Below, piece after piece: positions 1 through 12,000 of a DNA stretch of 64,000 nt. Under the pieces are notes generated by a model that worked only from the letters and a program-made list of their open reading frames with translations, ran no database searches and was not told where the DNA came from. Origin of the DNA: Eudromia elegans. Taxonomy: Eukaryota; Chordata; Aves; Tinamiformes; Tinamidae. The stretch lies in NCBI GenBank assembly GCA_003342815.1, contig PTEX01000020.1, positions 6,181,088 through 6,245,087 on the forward strand, in the 5' to 3' direction. Both the position numbers and the translations under genes were made by a program. How positions within the stretch are numbered: the first letter of the stretch is position 1; each line of letters begins with the position of its first letter.

Positions 1-3000
1 GCAATGCTACTTTGTAAATTAGATTACAAGGCCTTCCATATGCCCTCAGAAGGGAATGCAAGAAAACCAACAAATGTACAAGTCTCACAAAATACGTGAG
101 CTTTCAGGGAGCATTTGGGTTTGTCCCATCTCCAAAAGAGCAGTAACAAATAACAAGAGAGATTAAAGTCAAAAGCCATTCCCACTTTCTGTGTCTGGAA
201 CATGGAATGGATGATCCTGTAATTAAAAGTGCTGTTATAATGCGTCTGCACAAGGAATATAATTAAGTCTGAAAGGATATTGTTAATTGTAGCATATTCT
301 ATCCATGTGATGACCTTGAAACGTTTCTTGGGGACATGTACCAACACCCACATATACATTATTACTTTCTCAATTTCATAATTTCTGTAATAGCCTGCTC
401 CTTCCACTTGAATAGCAACATGAGTTTGAAAAAACTGTCTAACCACCTTGGAAAGGCAGAAAATTCTGTCATCAAGGTGCACATACTTTCATCAATAGTC
501 CACTAACCACAGCAGCAGACAACTGAGTCTCACCAAGCAACAGGAAAGCCTAGATAATATGGACACGCTGGCAACTGTGGTGCACACAAATTTAAGAACA
601 AGGAGTCAACCTTGCATGGATTCAACACAGTTTTCTTGTGCCTATCCAGTGCTTTCCAGCTTGCATAATTCACTTAGGCTCAATGACAGCATCAAAGTTT
701 TCCTACGCATTTACATTACCTTCTACCCAAGAGATGGCATTCTTCCTCATCCTCTACCAGGCCTGGCGCTGCTGTTACCAGGTCTGGCAGGGCTAGCACT
801 GAGCCTGAGCAAATGTCTGACTACTCCTGTAACTCTGGGCTAGAGGAGTATGGGGTAGAGATGCTTAGAAAGGGGTGGATGCAGCTCTAGTGATTCTGGA
901 ATTAAGCTGCTTCAGAAATATCCCTTAGATGAGTGATTTCATGGTCTGTAGAGGATGATCTGCAGATAACTGAGAGCTGATTACATTTGTTAATTGTTAA
1001 CCCACCTTGCTCAACATCTGAATGTCAGGGTTGCTGCTTGGAAGCATGAAGGAGCCTGATTTCCAGGACTCAGACCTCCAGGGTTTCATCACCTTACGCA
1101 TGTGGAAATTGTGGCATGCCTGGGACAGTATTTCCTAGCTCAGATCCCTTCTAAAAGGCCAGCAAACACTCAAGTCATTTGTTTGTGCAAAAGTACCTTC
1201 TGCCTCATTTTTCTTAACCTGAGAGTAATCAAGAAACTCCTTGAGGAATTCACAAGGCTTCTCTAAACCAGCCAACTCCACTGACTGTTACCTCAGGTTC
1301 TCACCTCACTGAGGTCTTTCCTTCATAAGGACACTATCTGTGGTGTCCCCTTCAAGGAAGCAGTGTTTAGGAGGCATTACGCTTTGCAACCGTTGTGAAA
1401 TTACCTACTGTATATATTTTGGTTGCTTCACAAAAATCATTTCTTTGGCCTACACAGGTTGAGTCTTAGCCAGCTGGCTCTTCTCCAGGCACCAGGTAGT
1501 GAAGAGCATAGTAAACAGTCAGCCACACCTGACCAGCTTGCAAGTCTTTGATGGGATCCTGTTTAGTCAGAAACAGGATTTGTTCCTGCCCGCTTTGTTC
1601 CCCAGATCATGGCACGGAGAAGCAACAGTGTGGGATATTTCCTACCTCTCCTGCCTCACCTCATTCCTTCTTCCCACCATCCTTATCCATCACCCTTTTC
1701 CTTTTCCTTCTTGCCCTGTGGCATCATTCCAAACAGGCAGAACCTTTTTGCCTTTATACCCTGCTTCTCCTCATTGGGCTCTAATACAGCAGACACGAGG
1801 CCTGGCAAAAAACAAAGAACAGGCAAAACTGCTGCTAACACGGAAAAAAATGATGCTATCATTGAGCTGTTACCCTGCTTGTTAAGAGAAATTCCCCTAC
1901 AGTTTCCGCTTCTCACCAGTGCTTCCGCCATATCTGGCTTCTTTGAGTTTCTCAATATCATTTATCTTTTCTGCAAGTAACAGAAGAGCTAAAGAGAGTA
2001 TCTCAGTATTTTTACAAAGATGGGCTCCATTGGGCCCATCTTTGTCCATCCCAGGATAGACCTAAATCACTCATTTTTAGGAAGTAGCAAACAACATGAC
2101 TAAATTTTGCAGAATCTTAATTTTCAATAGAAAGAAAGAAATTCTTACCCGAAGGGATGGGGCAACATCTTTTAAAACACAACCTTGTGCAACTGGGGAA
2201 GAAAAAAAGATAATGGTAGGCCTAATTCCCATTTCTCAGAAGGTAAGTATGAGCAGTGGACCTCAACCTACTTGGTTTTTTGCTTAGGCTAGTGATGTCA
2301 AGAGGTGACATTTCTGCCTTCTTTCCTGTGGCCAGTGATAACATTTTAGCACTGAAAAAAAAATACTGCTGGGGTTTATGTGCTTCAATGAAGCAAACAA
2401 CAAAAAGAATGAGAATTCATTCCTACTAAAAAGAAAGAAAAAAAAGATTTTCTAACCTGATCTTGCTACTGCTGGACATAAAATGCTACCCAGTAATTCA
2501 GATAGAAAGTGCCCAAACTGTGACTGAAATAGGATGTCTTTCTCAAAGTCAGAAAACCTTGAGTTAAAAGCTTCAAGTGAACATACAGCCACCCTTGCTT
2601 ATTTATACTGATGTATGATCACATTTAGAATGAAAAATATGCTTTGAAATATAAGAATGGCTGTCAGGAAAAAAAAAAGTAGAGAATCGGCGTCAAAAAG
2701 GATCAGAGAGGGAAAGAAGAGAGAAACAACACATGGATATAGTTGTGTTCCCAAGGTTGAGCGTCATTGCCTTCCAGTGATGCCGGATGAAGACAACAGA
2801 TGGCATCATTATCCTAATAAATAAAGGATACCTAGGATAAAAACCAACTATTTCAGATTTAAATCAAACCATAGACCTGCGTGTCTACAGTGTGAAATAT
2901 GCTGTGAATCATAAGGTGTCCTCACAACTGCTATTGTGCCTCAGCTGGATCTCATTCAGAATGAAATCCGTTCTTCCCCAAAGTTGACATCCTTTATCTA

Positions 3001-6000
3001 CTCCTTAACACTGGTCTTTGTGCAGTTGTTTACTGAAATCAGTTGTTTACTTTCTTTAACAGTGCTTTTTTTCTTTCCCTGCAGTCTTTAGTGCATTTAT
3101 AAAAAGGTATTTCTACTTGCTTAGCAATTTCAGATTTCTCCCATTCAACACAAAGAACTCTCTCTGCTGCCAGCTCTCTCTTTGTGGCTCAGTTTGCCAT
3201 CACGTACCTGGAGCACTCGATTCTCTTTTAGCCCAGCTCGCTGCTTCTGCTCAGTGAGATACCAGCTAGGTTTCTCTTAAACCCAAAGGGAGGAAAACCA
3301 GTTCTGCTGACAGTGTTGCTCTTGCTCCTGCTGCTGCTGTTGCCCATCCAGTTCCCAGATGCTGTCAAACTCTTCTGCGAAATTTGGAATTGGGATTTGA
3401 GGAGGAGTACTGCAGTCATCCAGACAGGAAGGGGTGGAGACAGAGAGGCAGGGTTCAGTAGACTCCAAATCAGTTGCCTTTTGCCCCACCTTCTACTATT
3501 TATTGTTTCAAGAGCATAGAAAGCAAGATGCACACTGATATTTGCTACACTGCAACGAGGTTTTCATGTGTTTAGAAAGGCATAATTTCTAATCAAACAG
3601 TATGGACAACTTAAAAGGAAGACTGCTAAGTCTTCCTAGCAACCCACCTCTGTTTTGTAGCAAAATTTCCCTTTCAGAGATGTGCAATACAAACCAAATC
3701 ATGTATGTGATGTAACTATTTAAAACACTGGAGAAACATTGGAACTTAGCATTTATAGCTGGGACATCTAGAATCAGCCATGAATTTCCTGGTGTAGTGT
3801 TAAGTTCGAAGATGCATTTTTCTTACAGTATGTCCATGCATTTTGACTGCCAAAATAATTGTCTTTAATAGAGTTTGTGTTGAATTAAAATGAATCTCTC
3901 CTGGCAGAGCCTAAAAAATTTACAGAAGTCTCCTCAGCACACAGACTAAACCTATTTCAGCCACACCCACAAGTATTCCCAACAAGTCTAAAAGTGTTCC
4001 AGGTAACTTTTGATTAGACTTGCTCTCAACAAGTTAGAAACATCTGGCTCTGAGCTGTTTGTTACTGATGGTGACTTGCTGAATTTTTCCATTCCCATCT
4101 CTGTAATGGCCTTGTAATGCAAAGACCATTATCTTAGTCTTTGGATTGATATTATGCATTTAATTTTCTTTGTGAATGTATGTGCTTGTGAGAGTACATT
4201 TGTGTGCATAGATGTTGGGTGGGAGAAAACAAAGAGACAAAAGAGATCAAAGAAAATGACAATATTATTTCAAAAAATGTTCATTGAGTATTTTTTTTAT
4301 CCAATCCCAAGTCCCAGAATGGCTCTGTAGATTGGTACGTCTTGTGGTAGTGATGACTTTGCAGTTGAGAGCCATGTAATAGGGCTGATGGATGCATTCA
4401 GTTCACCAACCCTTTAGACATGCATAATGTGGATGTCTATACATCATCTACATGTCCACAGTCCCACAGTTGTCACTGAGATTTAGGCTATGATTGACAT
4501 GCCATAGGCATGTTCTGTAGGATGAAATGGATAGTTCCCTAGATGCCATCAACTCTACAGATCAGATCATCAGTGATTATAATGGCAGCCTACCCGCCTA
4601 GTGCAGATGTAGATCACTGAACAGCACCTCACTGACGAGGCAAGGTGAGTCCCACCTCTGTGTTGCTGCGGGAACTACGACCTGCTGCTGAGAATTAAGG
4701 TTTGTCATGACTAGAAACAGAATGTGGGGTTTTTTTATGTCCTGTCATATCCTGCATGTAGGAATTTAAGAAACCTTTAAAGGTATTGCTTGTCATGCAA
4801 GGGAGGGAAGGGAAGACATCACTGAAAACATCCATTTTATACTTTCATCTTAATGGCATGTGGCTTGAGTTCAGTCTAATCCCACCTGCATGAGCATCCT
4901 GTAGTCATATTCAGAAGGCTAAAGTACTATTTTCTGACTATGACCAGAAAGATTTGGGCCCACGCAAGTTGCAATTCACTGTGGAATGGAATGGGCCAGC
5001 AAAGCTAGGTATCCGACATATGTATCTGTGAACATAAACCTGTTTTCATACCCTTTTAGAGGTGGTCAGAGTGAAAAAAGAGCAAAGGATGAGGTCTCAT
5101 GTAATGCATACCTTTACTTGCACACTGATTGCAATTGACCTGTAAATCCTAAATCATTTAGGTCTCTCATATTTGAGAGAATCTTGCCTTCCCCATACGA
5201 CAGAATCATCCAGGGATGACTCTGAAATGGACTCTGGAGTGTGTAGTTCACTGCACACAAACACTTCCTACATGGAACTCACACATTTATTAATTAAGGC
5301 TGTGGTGAACTTCTTTATTTTTAGGGGTTTGGGAAAAAATAAAAGAAAAATAAAAGAAAAAATAGGATTTGGAATGAATACGGCAGCCTCGCTTGTTTAA
5401 ACAGACAAACAGACAACAGTTACATTGCTCCTTTACCTGGAAAACAGCTGCTTGTCTATTTTTTTTTTCCTAAAGGTTAGCACCAATACAACCACTCCTC
5501 CTCTCCTCCTGTTTTTTGCCACAGTGGGTGTGGTGTAGTACATTCTCCTGGGTGTTGGCTGCATTTTCAGCTCTATGTTAACATAAGAAACAAGATCATA
5601 GGAATCATACGGCACGCAAGCCTGCTGGCCTGAGGCAAAATAGAAGGGTATTCTCTTCCAGGCAGAGACTATTATAGACAGAAATCCCAAAAGACAGGAG
5701 TGCATGTCTGGCATCTAGCATAAAAGGGAAAGAGTCCGATGGTAGAGACCAAGGGACAAGCTTGAACAAGTCCCATTTACCTTCACCTAGTACAGTATTT
5801 GGAGTACTGCTGGTAGCAACTTGTCAGAAAGTTGAAACCACAACAAACGCTGTATTTATGTTGTGAAAAACCTGTTCAAAGCAACTTGATGAGTGATGCT
5901 GTGCTTGCAGCCTCAGCCTACAGATGCTAAAGACAAGGGAAAAGGGATAGTAAGCTTCCTTCCTACGTGTAATAAGGGTTTGCTGTGGTTTCGTGGACAA

Positions 6001-8515
6001 CAGCATCCTTGCAAAAGGGTTGCTGCTATTGCCGATACTTTGTAGTGGCAATTACTCCTGTAATTTGGAGATGCGTTTTTGTCCCTTGTTTCTGTGTTAC
6101 TCTTTTCTCTCCATCCAGTAAAATGCTGTGTAACTAAACTAATCTATTGAGTCATTACTTGTGAGTGAAGAAACATAGTTTAACAGTCTGATTTTGTTTT
6201 CCAGGCTTCTGGCTTGAAGCTCTGGCCACTGTTTGAATAAAGACCCTTGGAAATTAAACCAATTCTTGTCTCTGAGACTCCTGGTAGGAGGGTTGAATGC
6301 AGAGATACATTCTTTGACATGGAAAATTAGTGTCACACTTTGGATTTCGTTTTTACCATTCACCTTGCATGGCTGCCCTTTCCTGGAGCATTATAAAAAT
6401 CGCTCTCTGATTTTCTTACTAATAAAACATATCCCACTACTTGCCATGCTTTTCCTGTGTCCAAGAGGAAATGTTAAGAAATTTCTCATCTTATCTGCCT
6501 CATCCTCTAAGTCCATGAATGTTGGCATGTAAAGCAATATGACCCAACAGCTTCTGAGCTTCTCATGCCTGGTTTGACTTGATTTCTACCTAAAATAAAT
6601 AATGAATGGTTATTCTCAAATTTCCTATTTTTGCCAAAAGACCTTGTGGGAAACTAAGAGGGAGTGTTTGTGAACTTTATAGGAAAAGGGTGGAGTGTAG
6701 ATTTAATCACACTGAAGCAATAAAAGGAAAACCTTTTAAAATTATGTAGATGATGTACAAATAGGCAAATAAAATTAAATAAAATATCAAATAAAATTAC
6801 CTGCACTGTCCAGGTGTTTTTAAAGTTATTCAATAGCTCATTACTTTATTTAAAAAGACTTCTATGTAAAGTTTGGTACAAAGCCCACGGTTCCAAACAC
6901 TGATGAATATTAACAGCAAATTCTTGGGAAAATGGCACAATTTGGGAGAAATAGCTTTATGACATTAATAGGCACTGAAGATCAGAGGCAACATTAGCAT
7001 TCACCGAACACAGATATAGTCAGGAGCAAGTCAGCAGAATGAAGATTACATAGATAGGGATAATTACAGACTAAGCGCTTATCTATAGAACTGATGTGAT
7101 GCATATTATTGCTCTCCTTATCTATAAAACTAAATATCTTTTTTTTTTTTTTTGAATGACATAGGAAATATCTTACTTATTTCTTAACAAGCATTCTGCC
7201 TTTTTCTCTGGAGAAAAAAAAAAAGTTCCTTTCAGTTATCTGACTTTCAAACTATTGCCTTCAAGGATGATTTTATTCCATATATTTAGTTATTGAATGA
7301 ATCTCTGCACACAAAGCTTTAAAAGTTTATATTCCTGATCTGTTTTGTTCCAAGATAAAACTCTGGGGCTTTTTTGGGGTTGTTTTGGGTTTTTTTTGGT
7401 CTGTGTTGTCTCCTTAACCAATGCACATCTACTGCCCATTTTAGATCTCCAGGAACTTTCTGGGATTAATCAGCTAAAAGGTAGGTCGCTCTGCTTGCAC
7501 TTGAGGGCCTGCTTAATCTGACATATAAACATCATTTTAGTTTTCATTATATATAATTTGCCTTGGCCAAAAAAGCTGCACTTTGTGCTGACAGATTTTA
7601 TCCTACTTTTCAGAAGAGGCAGCAACCATGAGTACGAAACTGACTGCTGACCAAGACACCTATATTAAATCAAAGTTTCAAAGTCCAAAGTCTTAAAAAA
7701 GATTTACAGGAAAAAGACCTTCTTCCTATGTTTGCACATATCAAAAAGTTCTGTTTTGCAAACACATCTTCACATTAATAATCCTGGACTGAATCCAGGC
7801 AGCTGTGGACTGTATCTCACAAAGCAATATAGATGCCCAAGTCTGACATCAAAGCAGCAAGTTTGAAGAAAGTGATTATGAGAGTTTCTAATTATATTAC
7901 CACACATAAAATCATTTAGGAGCAATCAGGATACTTTACTAAATAAACCTGCAGAGAATACATGCTCATACCCTTATCTCTAAAGTGCAATTATGAACTT
8001 TGGCCTAGCCTTAAAAAAAAATGACATCTCAGCATAATCCTAAAAATGGCTGAGCCTATGATGACAGGCTGAATTCTTATTCTATAGTCTGTAATAGCTT
8101 AAGAAAACTAATTTCTCAGAAATTCTTAGCATGAGCTAAAGTAAACATGTAACAGAGGATCTCAGGAGGAAGGATCCTGGCCATTCAGTGACCTGCCCAC
8201 TGTGGTTTTCCTGCTCCCTTGCCTGCTCAACACACACATAGGCTAGGTATATTACATATGGAAGGGAACATTAGAGTCAAAGAGTCCAGGGAGACTGCAT
8301 TCATTCTCCATCCTATCTAGTTCACAGAGGATATCTACTGCATGTGCCTTCAAAGCTCACTGTGTGGAAGGAGTTACTCCCCACTGCCCACCTCGACAGA
8401 TAAACCATCCCTAAGGCTTATTTGTGTTGGAAAGCAGTTGTGTCAAAGAAGAGTAAACTCACAAACTGTTCGTAAATTAAGTTTCAAACCAGAAGTTTCA
8501 GCATGAAGAAAAGTA
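1..8515. other. Intergenic sequence, no gene recognised
   Basis: This A/T-rich stretch has stop codons in all frames at the density expected of non-coding DNA. I see no exon that I can assign to a family and no obvious transposon. It contains low-complexity tracts such as a T15 run at 7139-7153 and a G/T-rich patch around 7366-7400. The longest open frame (minus strand, 24-482) matches nothing I know. In mammals the gene CMBL lies upstream of MARCHF6; I looked for its conserved motifs on the minus strand by eye and did not find them. Confidence 0.6.
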
Positions 8516-8958
8516 TGAGGAGCAACAAAGATGATCAAGGGACTGGAGCACCTGCCATATGAGGAGAGGTTAAACAAGCTGGGCCTGTTCAGCCTAGAGA
8601 AGAGAAAGATGAGAGGGGATCTAATCAACATGTACAAATTCCTAAGGTATGACTGTGGGGAAGAGGGGGCTAAACTGTTTTCCATAGTACCTGGTGATAG
8701 GACAAGGAGCAGTGGTTTCAAGCTGAGGCATAGGAGATTTCATCTCTGGGTGAGGAGGAACTTCTTTCCTGTGAGGGTGATGGAGCCCTGGAACAGGCTG
8801 CCAAGAGAGGCTGTGGAGTCTCCTTCTCTGGAGACCTTCAAAACCCGCCTGGATGCCTCCCTGTGCCCCTTGCTCTAAGTGTCCTTGCTGGAGCAGGGGG
8901 GTTGCATTAGATGATGTCTCGAGGTTCCTTCCAACCCTAAAGATTCTGTGATTCTGTA
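8516..8958 (+). mobile_element. CR1 retrotransposon fragment (3' end)
   Basis: 5'-truncated CR1 LINE in the plus orientation. The start resembles the CR1 motif 'aacaaagatgatcaaggg', and the copy ends in the CR1 3' terminus 'agattctgtgattctgt'. A frame from 8531 to 8878 still reads the C-terminal part of the CR1 reverse-transcriptase protein, including [11 protein letters not shown] and [17 protein letters not shown]. No promoter or full RT domain is present, so it is a dead copy. Confidence 0.93.
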
Positions 8959-11649
8959 ATGACCTTGAGCAGGAAACCTCAAGGTTGTGTCAGATCTTAG
9001 AGGGCTGGTATTACACCCACCAATCTTGGGAAGTTCTCTGCATGCTGCTCCTTTCTATTTTGAAACAAATGGACCTCCAGGTGCCTGACTGACCAAAGGA
9101 GAGGCCTCAGAAAATTAACAAGTTATGGACTGCGAGGCAAAAAGCTTAGGGCCTTATTGAATCACTTGCAAGGTTTCTCTCTCAGATCCTTTGATTTTCT
9201 CCTTTTCCCTCAGGGAAATATGCAGAGGATGGCTTGTTTGTGTGACTACACTGAGACAGGCCCCTTCCAGAACCTCGTTGTTACGGCAGCCTAGTCCTCA
9301 AGCCAAGCCTATCTACTTATTATAGCCTGTCCTCCTGGTTCAGAAGGAAAACCAAGTCAAAGTCTGAAAGCCTTCACCACCAAGGTGGAATTAAATCCCA
9401 TCACCTGCCTTTCTTCAAAGACACCAACAGTATTCATCACAACACTCAAGCTTCCCCAGAGTGCTCTGCTTGCCTCTAGGTTTGCTTGGGGAGCTGAGAG
9501 CCATCTTTTCAAATGAAATCCCTGCTTGCTTCTCCCAAGCCAGCCCCCAGTAGGTTTCCATTCCTACTTGTGCAGACATTCCCATATGACCAGTCCCACA
9601 GAGACAGTAAGTCCTCCAGGGTGTGGATGATCTTCAGCCTAGTTAACTACTGTTTTAGGAGGCAGAAAAAGAGAAAATAGTCACTTCTTCTGTGGGAGAA
9701 GTCTTGGATGGGCTGGTCCTGACAGGAGGATCCAAATCTTTCTATCCAGGAAACATGCCCCAGGATGGCCTTGCAGATTGAACTTACACAAACCAGGTCA
9801 GTGATCCATGTTGAAGCTCCTGTTCTCCTGCTCACACCCGTGCAGGGACTGCCTCACCTGGAGACAAATTTTTGCTCCTGCGACTCCTTGCATCTGTATA
9901 GCCACATACATTTTTATTCAAATGGAATTCAGAAGTCTGGTTCCTCTCATTCCACTCAGATCCTTTATAATATCAACTATTCCAACTATCCGTTTTTAAG
10001 AAGAAATGAGTGGCTGCTGCTGACCTCATAGTGCATAGTGCATTTCTGTTCCTCAGAATTCAAACTTATGGTTTAGTCAAGGACAGCCATTTCCACATAT
10101 CATACAACAATGATGGTAAGTTCTTTCCTCTAAGAAAAGACTTAAATGCCTATTTTTCAAGTTTAAAACTCTGTGAGCTAAACGAATTGCTCAGGACAAC
10201 TACATATTCATGTGAGCTGACACCAAAGAGTAAGCATGGCATGAGTCAGAAAGGCAGCAATAAGACTGCACAGTCTTCAGTCAACTTGTGAATAATGCAA
10301 ATGGAAAGTCAGAAATTAAACATACTGCCTTTGCATTTGCAATTAAGGCTATTCATTACCACAAATAATACTTTGGTAACAAGGCCTGATGTAACTTCTT
10401 TATTTGATGGGATTAAAAAGGTTCTGTGAAGGCTGGAAAACAACTATTTTCCCTAAAAACAAACAAGATTTTGCCCATTTCACCTGCGTACTGTTCACAA
10501 TTATATTTATTATGTTACATTCATCTTTTAAGCAGTCAAAATACTGGCTGTCACATTGCCTACTCTTGGGCACCTCCCAGAGAGTCCACAGACTTGAAAG
10601 ACTGTTGGGAATTCTTTATATGCTGTAAATAAGACATCTATGAAGAACTCTTCTTTATGCATATCTCCCCAAAGCAGCTGAAAGGCATCAATTATAATCT
10701 CACTGTCACAACTGTAATCTTATCTCTTGTACTAAGTGCTTCTCCATTCCCCTTTTATAAAGGGGAAAAGAAATTTTTATTTTTCTTTTTTTTCTGAAAG
10801 TGATAGCCCAGTTTCTTGCTGTCTCCATATTTTAAAAAGGCCACAGCTGAGTTGCTGAAGAATCCGAGCTCAAGCTAAGCTCAGAAGAGGCAAGCCAGTA
10901 TAGGTCTCAGTCTACAACGCAGTCCACTTTATTCAACACCCAAATCACTTTATTCCCTGAACTCCACAAGGGATTTTGACTCAACACTAATTACAATATG
11001 AAAATTGCACCTAGTTTAGGATAGACATAGAGGTGATTATTTGCATCTTGCAACTTCCAACATTGATTAAAAGATAATTATAATAAATTAATGGAAAAGA
11101 ATAGGCAAAGAATCTTACTGACTGTCTGTGATTATACGTCACACTAAAGTGCAGAACATTACATACTTTCAAGGAGTAGACAGATGGATTAATATAACAT
11201 TTAGAATACAGTAGGTAGAGAAAGTATGAATGGTGGAAATACAGATGAAAAACTTGCTAAATTGTAATTATATTTTAATAAATTATTTGTTGATCTACAT
11301 TTTAAAAACATGTTTTTTCTAAAGTACATAGCTCTGGATCCCCTCTGTCTTGATCTATTTTTATTTCCTCCTGTAATTGCAAGATAAATGCTCTTAGTGA
11401 GAGCACATCAGTTCACACATGCATGCTGCTATGTAGGGCTGTGCTAATTTGCTGCCAGATTAGCTTTGATCCCTGAAGGCTAAATTCACAACAGGCCCCT
11501 TGAATGAGAACATTTAGTGTGTCAGTGTTGGAGCCCTCACACACTCCTATGTGCGAAGGCCCACTGCTTAAATCTCCATAGGGAACTGAAGTCTTTCTCC
11601 TTCTTCCTGACTTAGGAGGGCTTGATACAGCTGCGAAAATATTCTACCA
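8959..11649. other. Intergenic sequence, nothing recognised
   Basis: Mixed-composition unique sequence between two CR1 fragments. No open frame resembles a known protein, and I see no RNA gene or repeat family. Confidence 0.5.
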
Positions 11650-12000
11650 GGAAATATTTTGCATTTCTTGTGTTTCAGTTTGTGTCCATTGCCACTTCTC
11701 CTGTCATGGAGCATCACTGAAGAGTCTGGGTCCATCTTCTTTACATTCTCCTTCAGATATTAATATAATACATTTATAAGATCCCCTTCTCTTCTCTGAT
11801 CTGAGCAGTCCCCAGTCTCTCAGTCCTCCTCACATGAGAGATGCTCCAATCCCTCAGTCATCTTGATGGCCTTTCGCTCGACTCTCTCCAGTAGCTCCAT
11901 GTCTCTCTTGTACTGAGGAGCCCAGGACTGGACCCAGCAGTCCAAGCGTGGTCTCACCAGGGCTGAGTCACGGGGAGGAAGCACCATGGTGCCTACCTGC
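11650..12000 (-). mobile_element. CR1 retrotransposon fragment, diverged
   Basis: Read on the minus strand, this is the CR1 body: the complement of the RT C-terminal region, with recognisable blocks such as 'ctctctccagtagctccatgt' followed by 'tctcaccagggctgag'. The 3' terminal repeat is missing. Weaker CR1-like sequence reappears around 12410-12480 (compare 16375-16430), so the original insertion may extend to about 12.5 kb with unrelated or decayed sequence in between. Confidence 0.8.
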
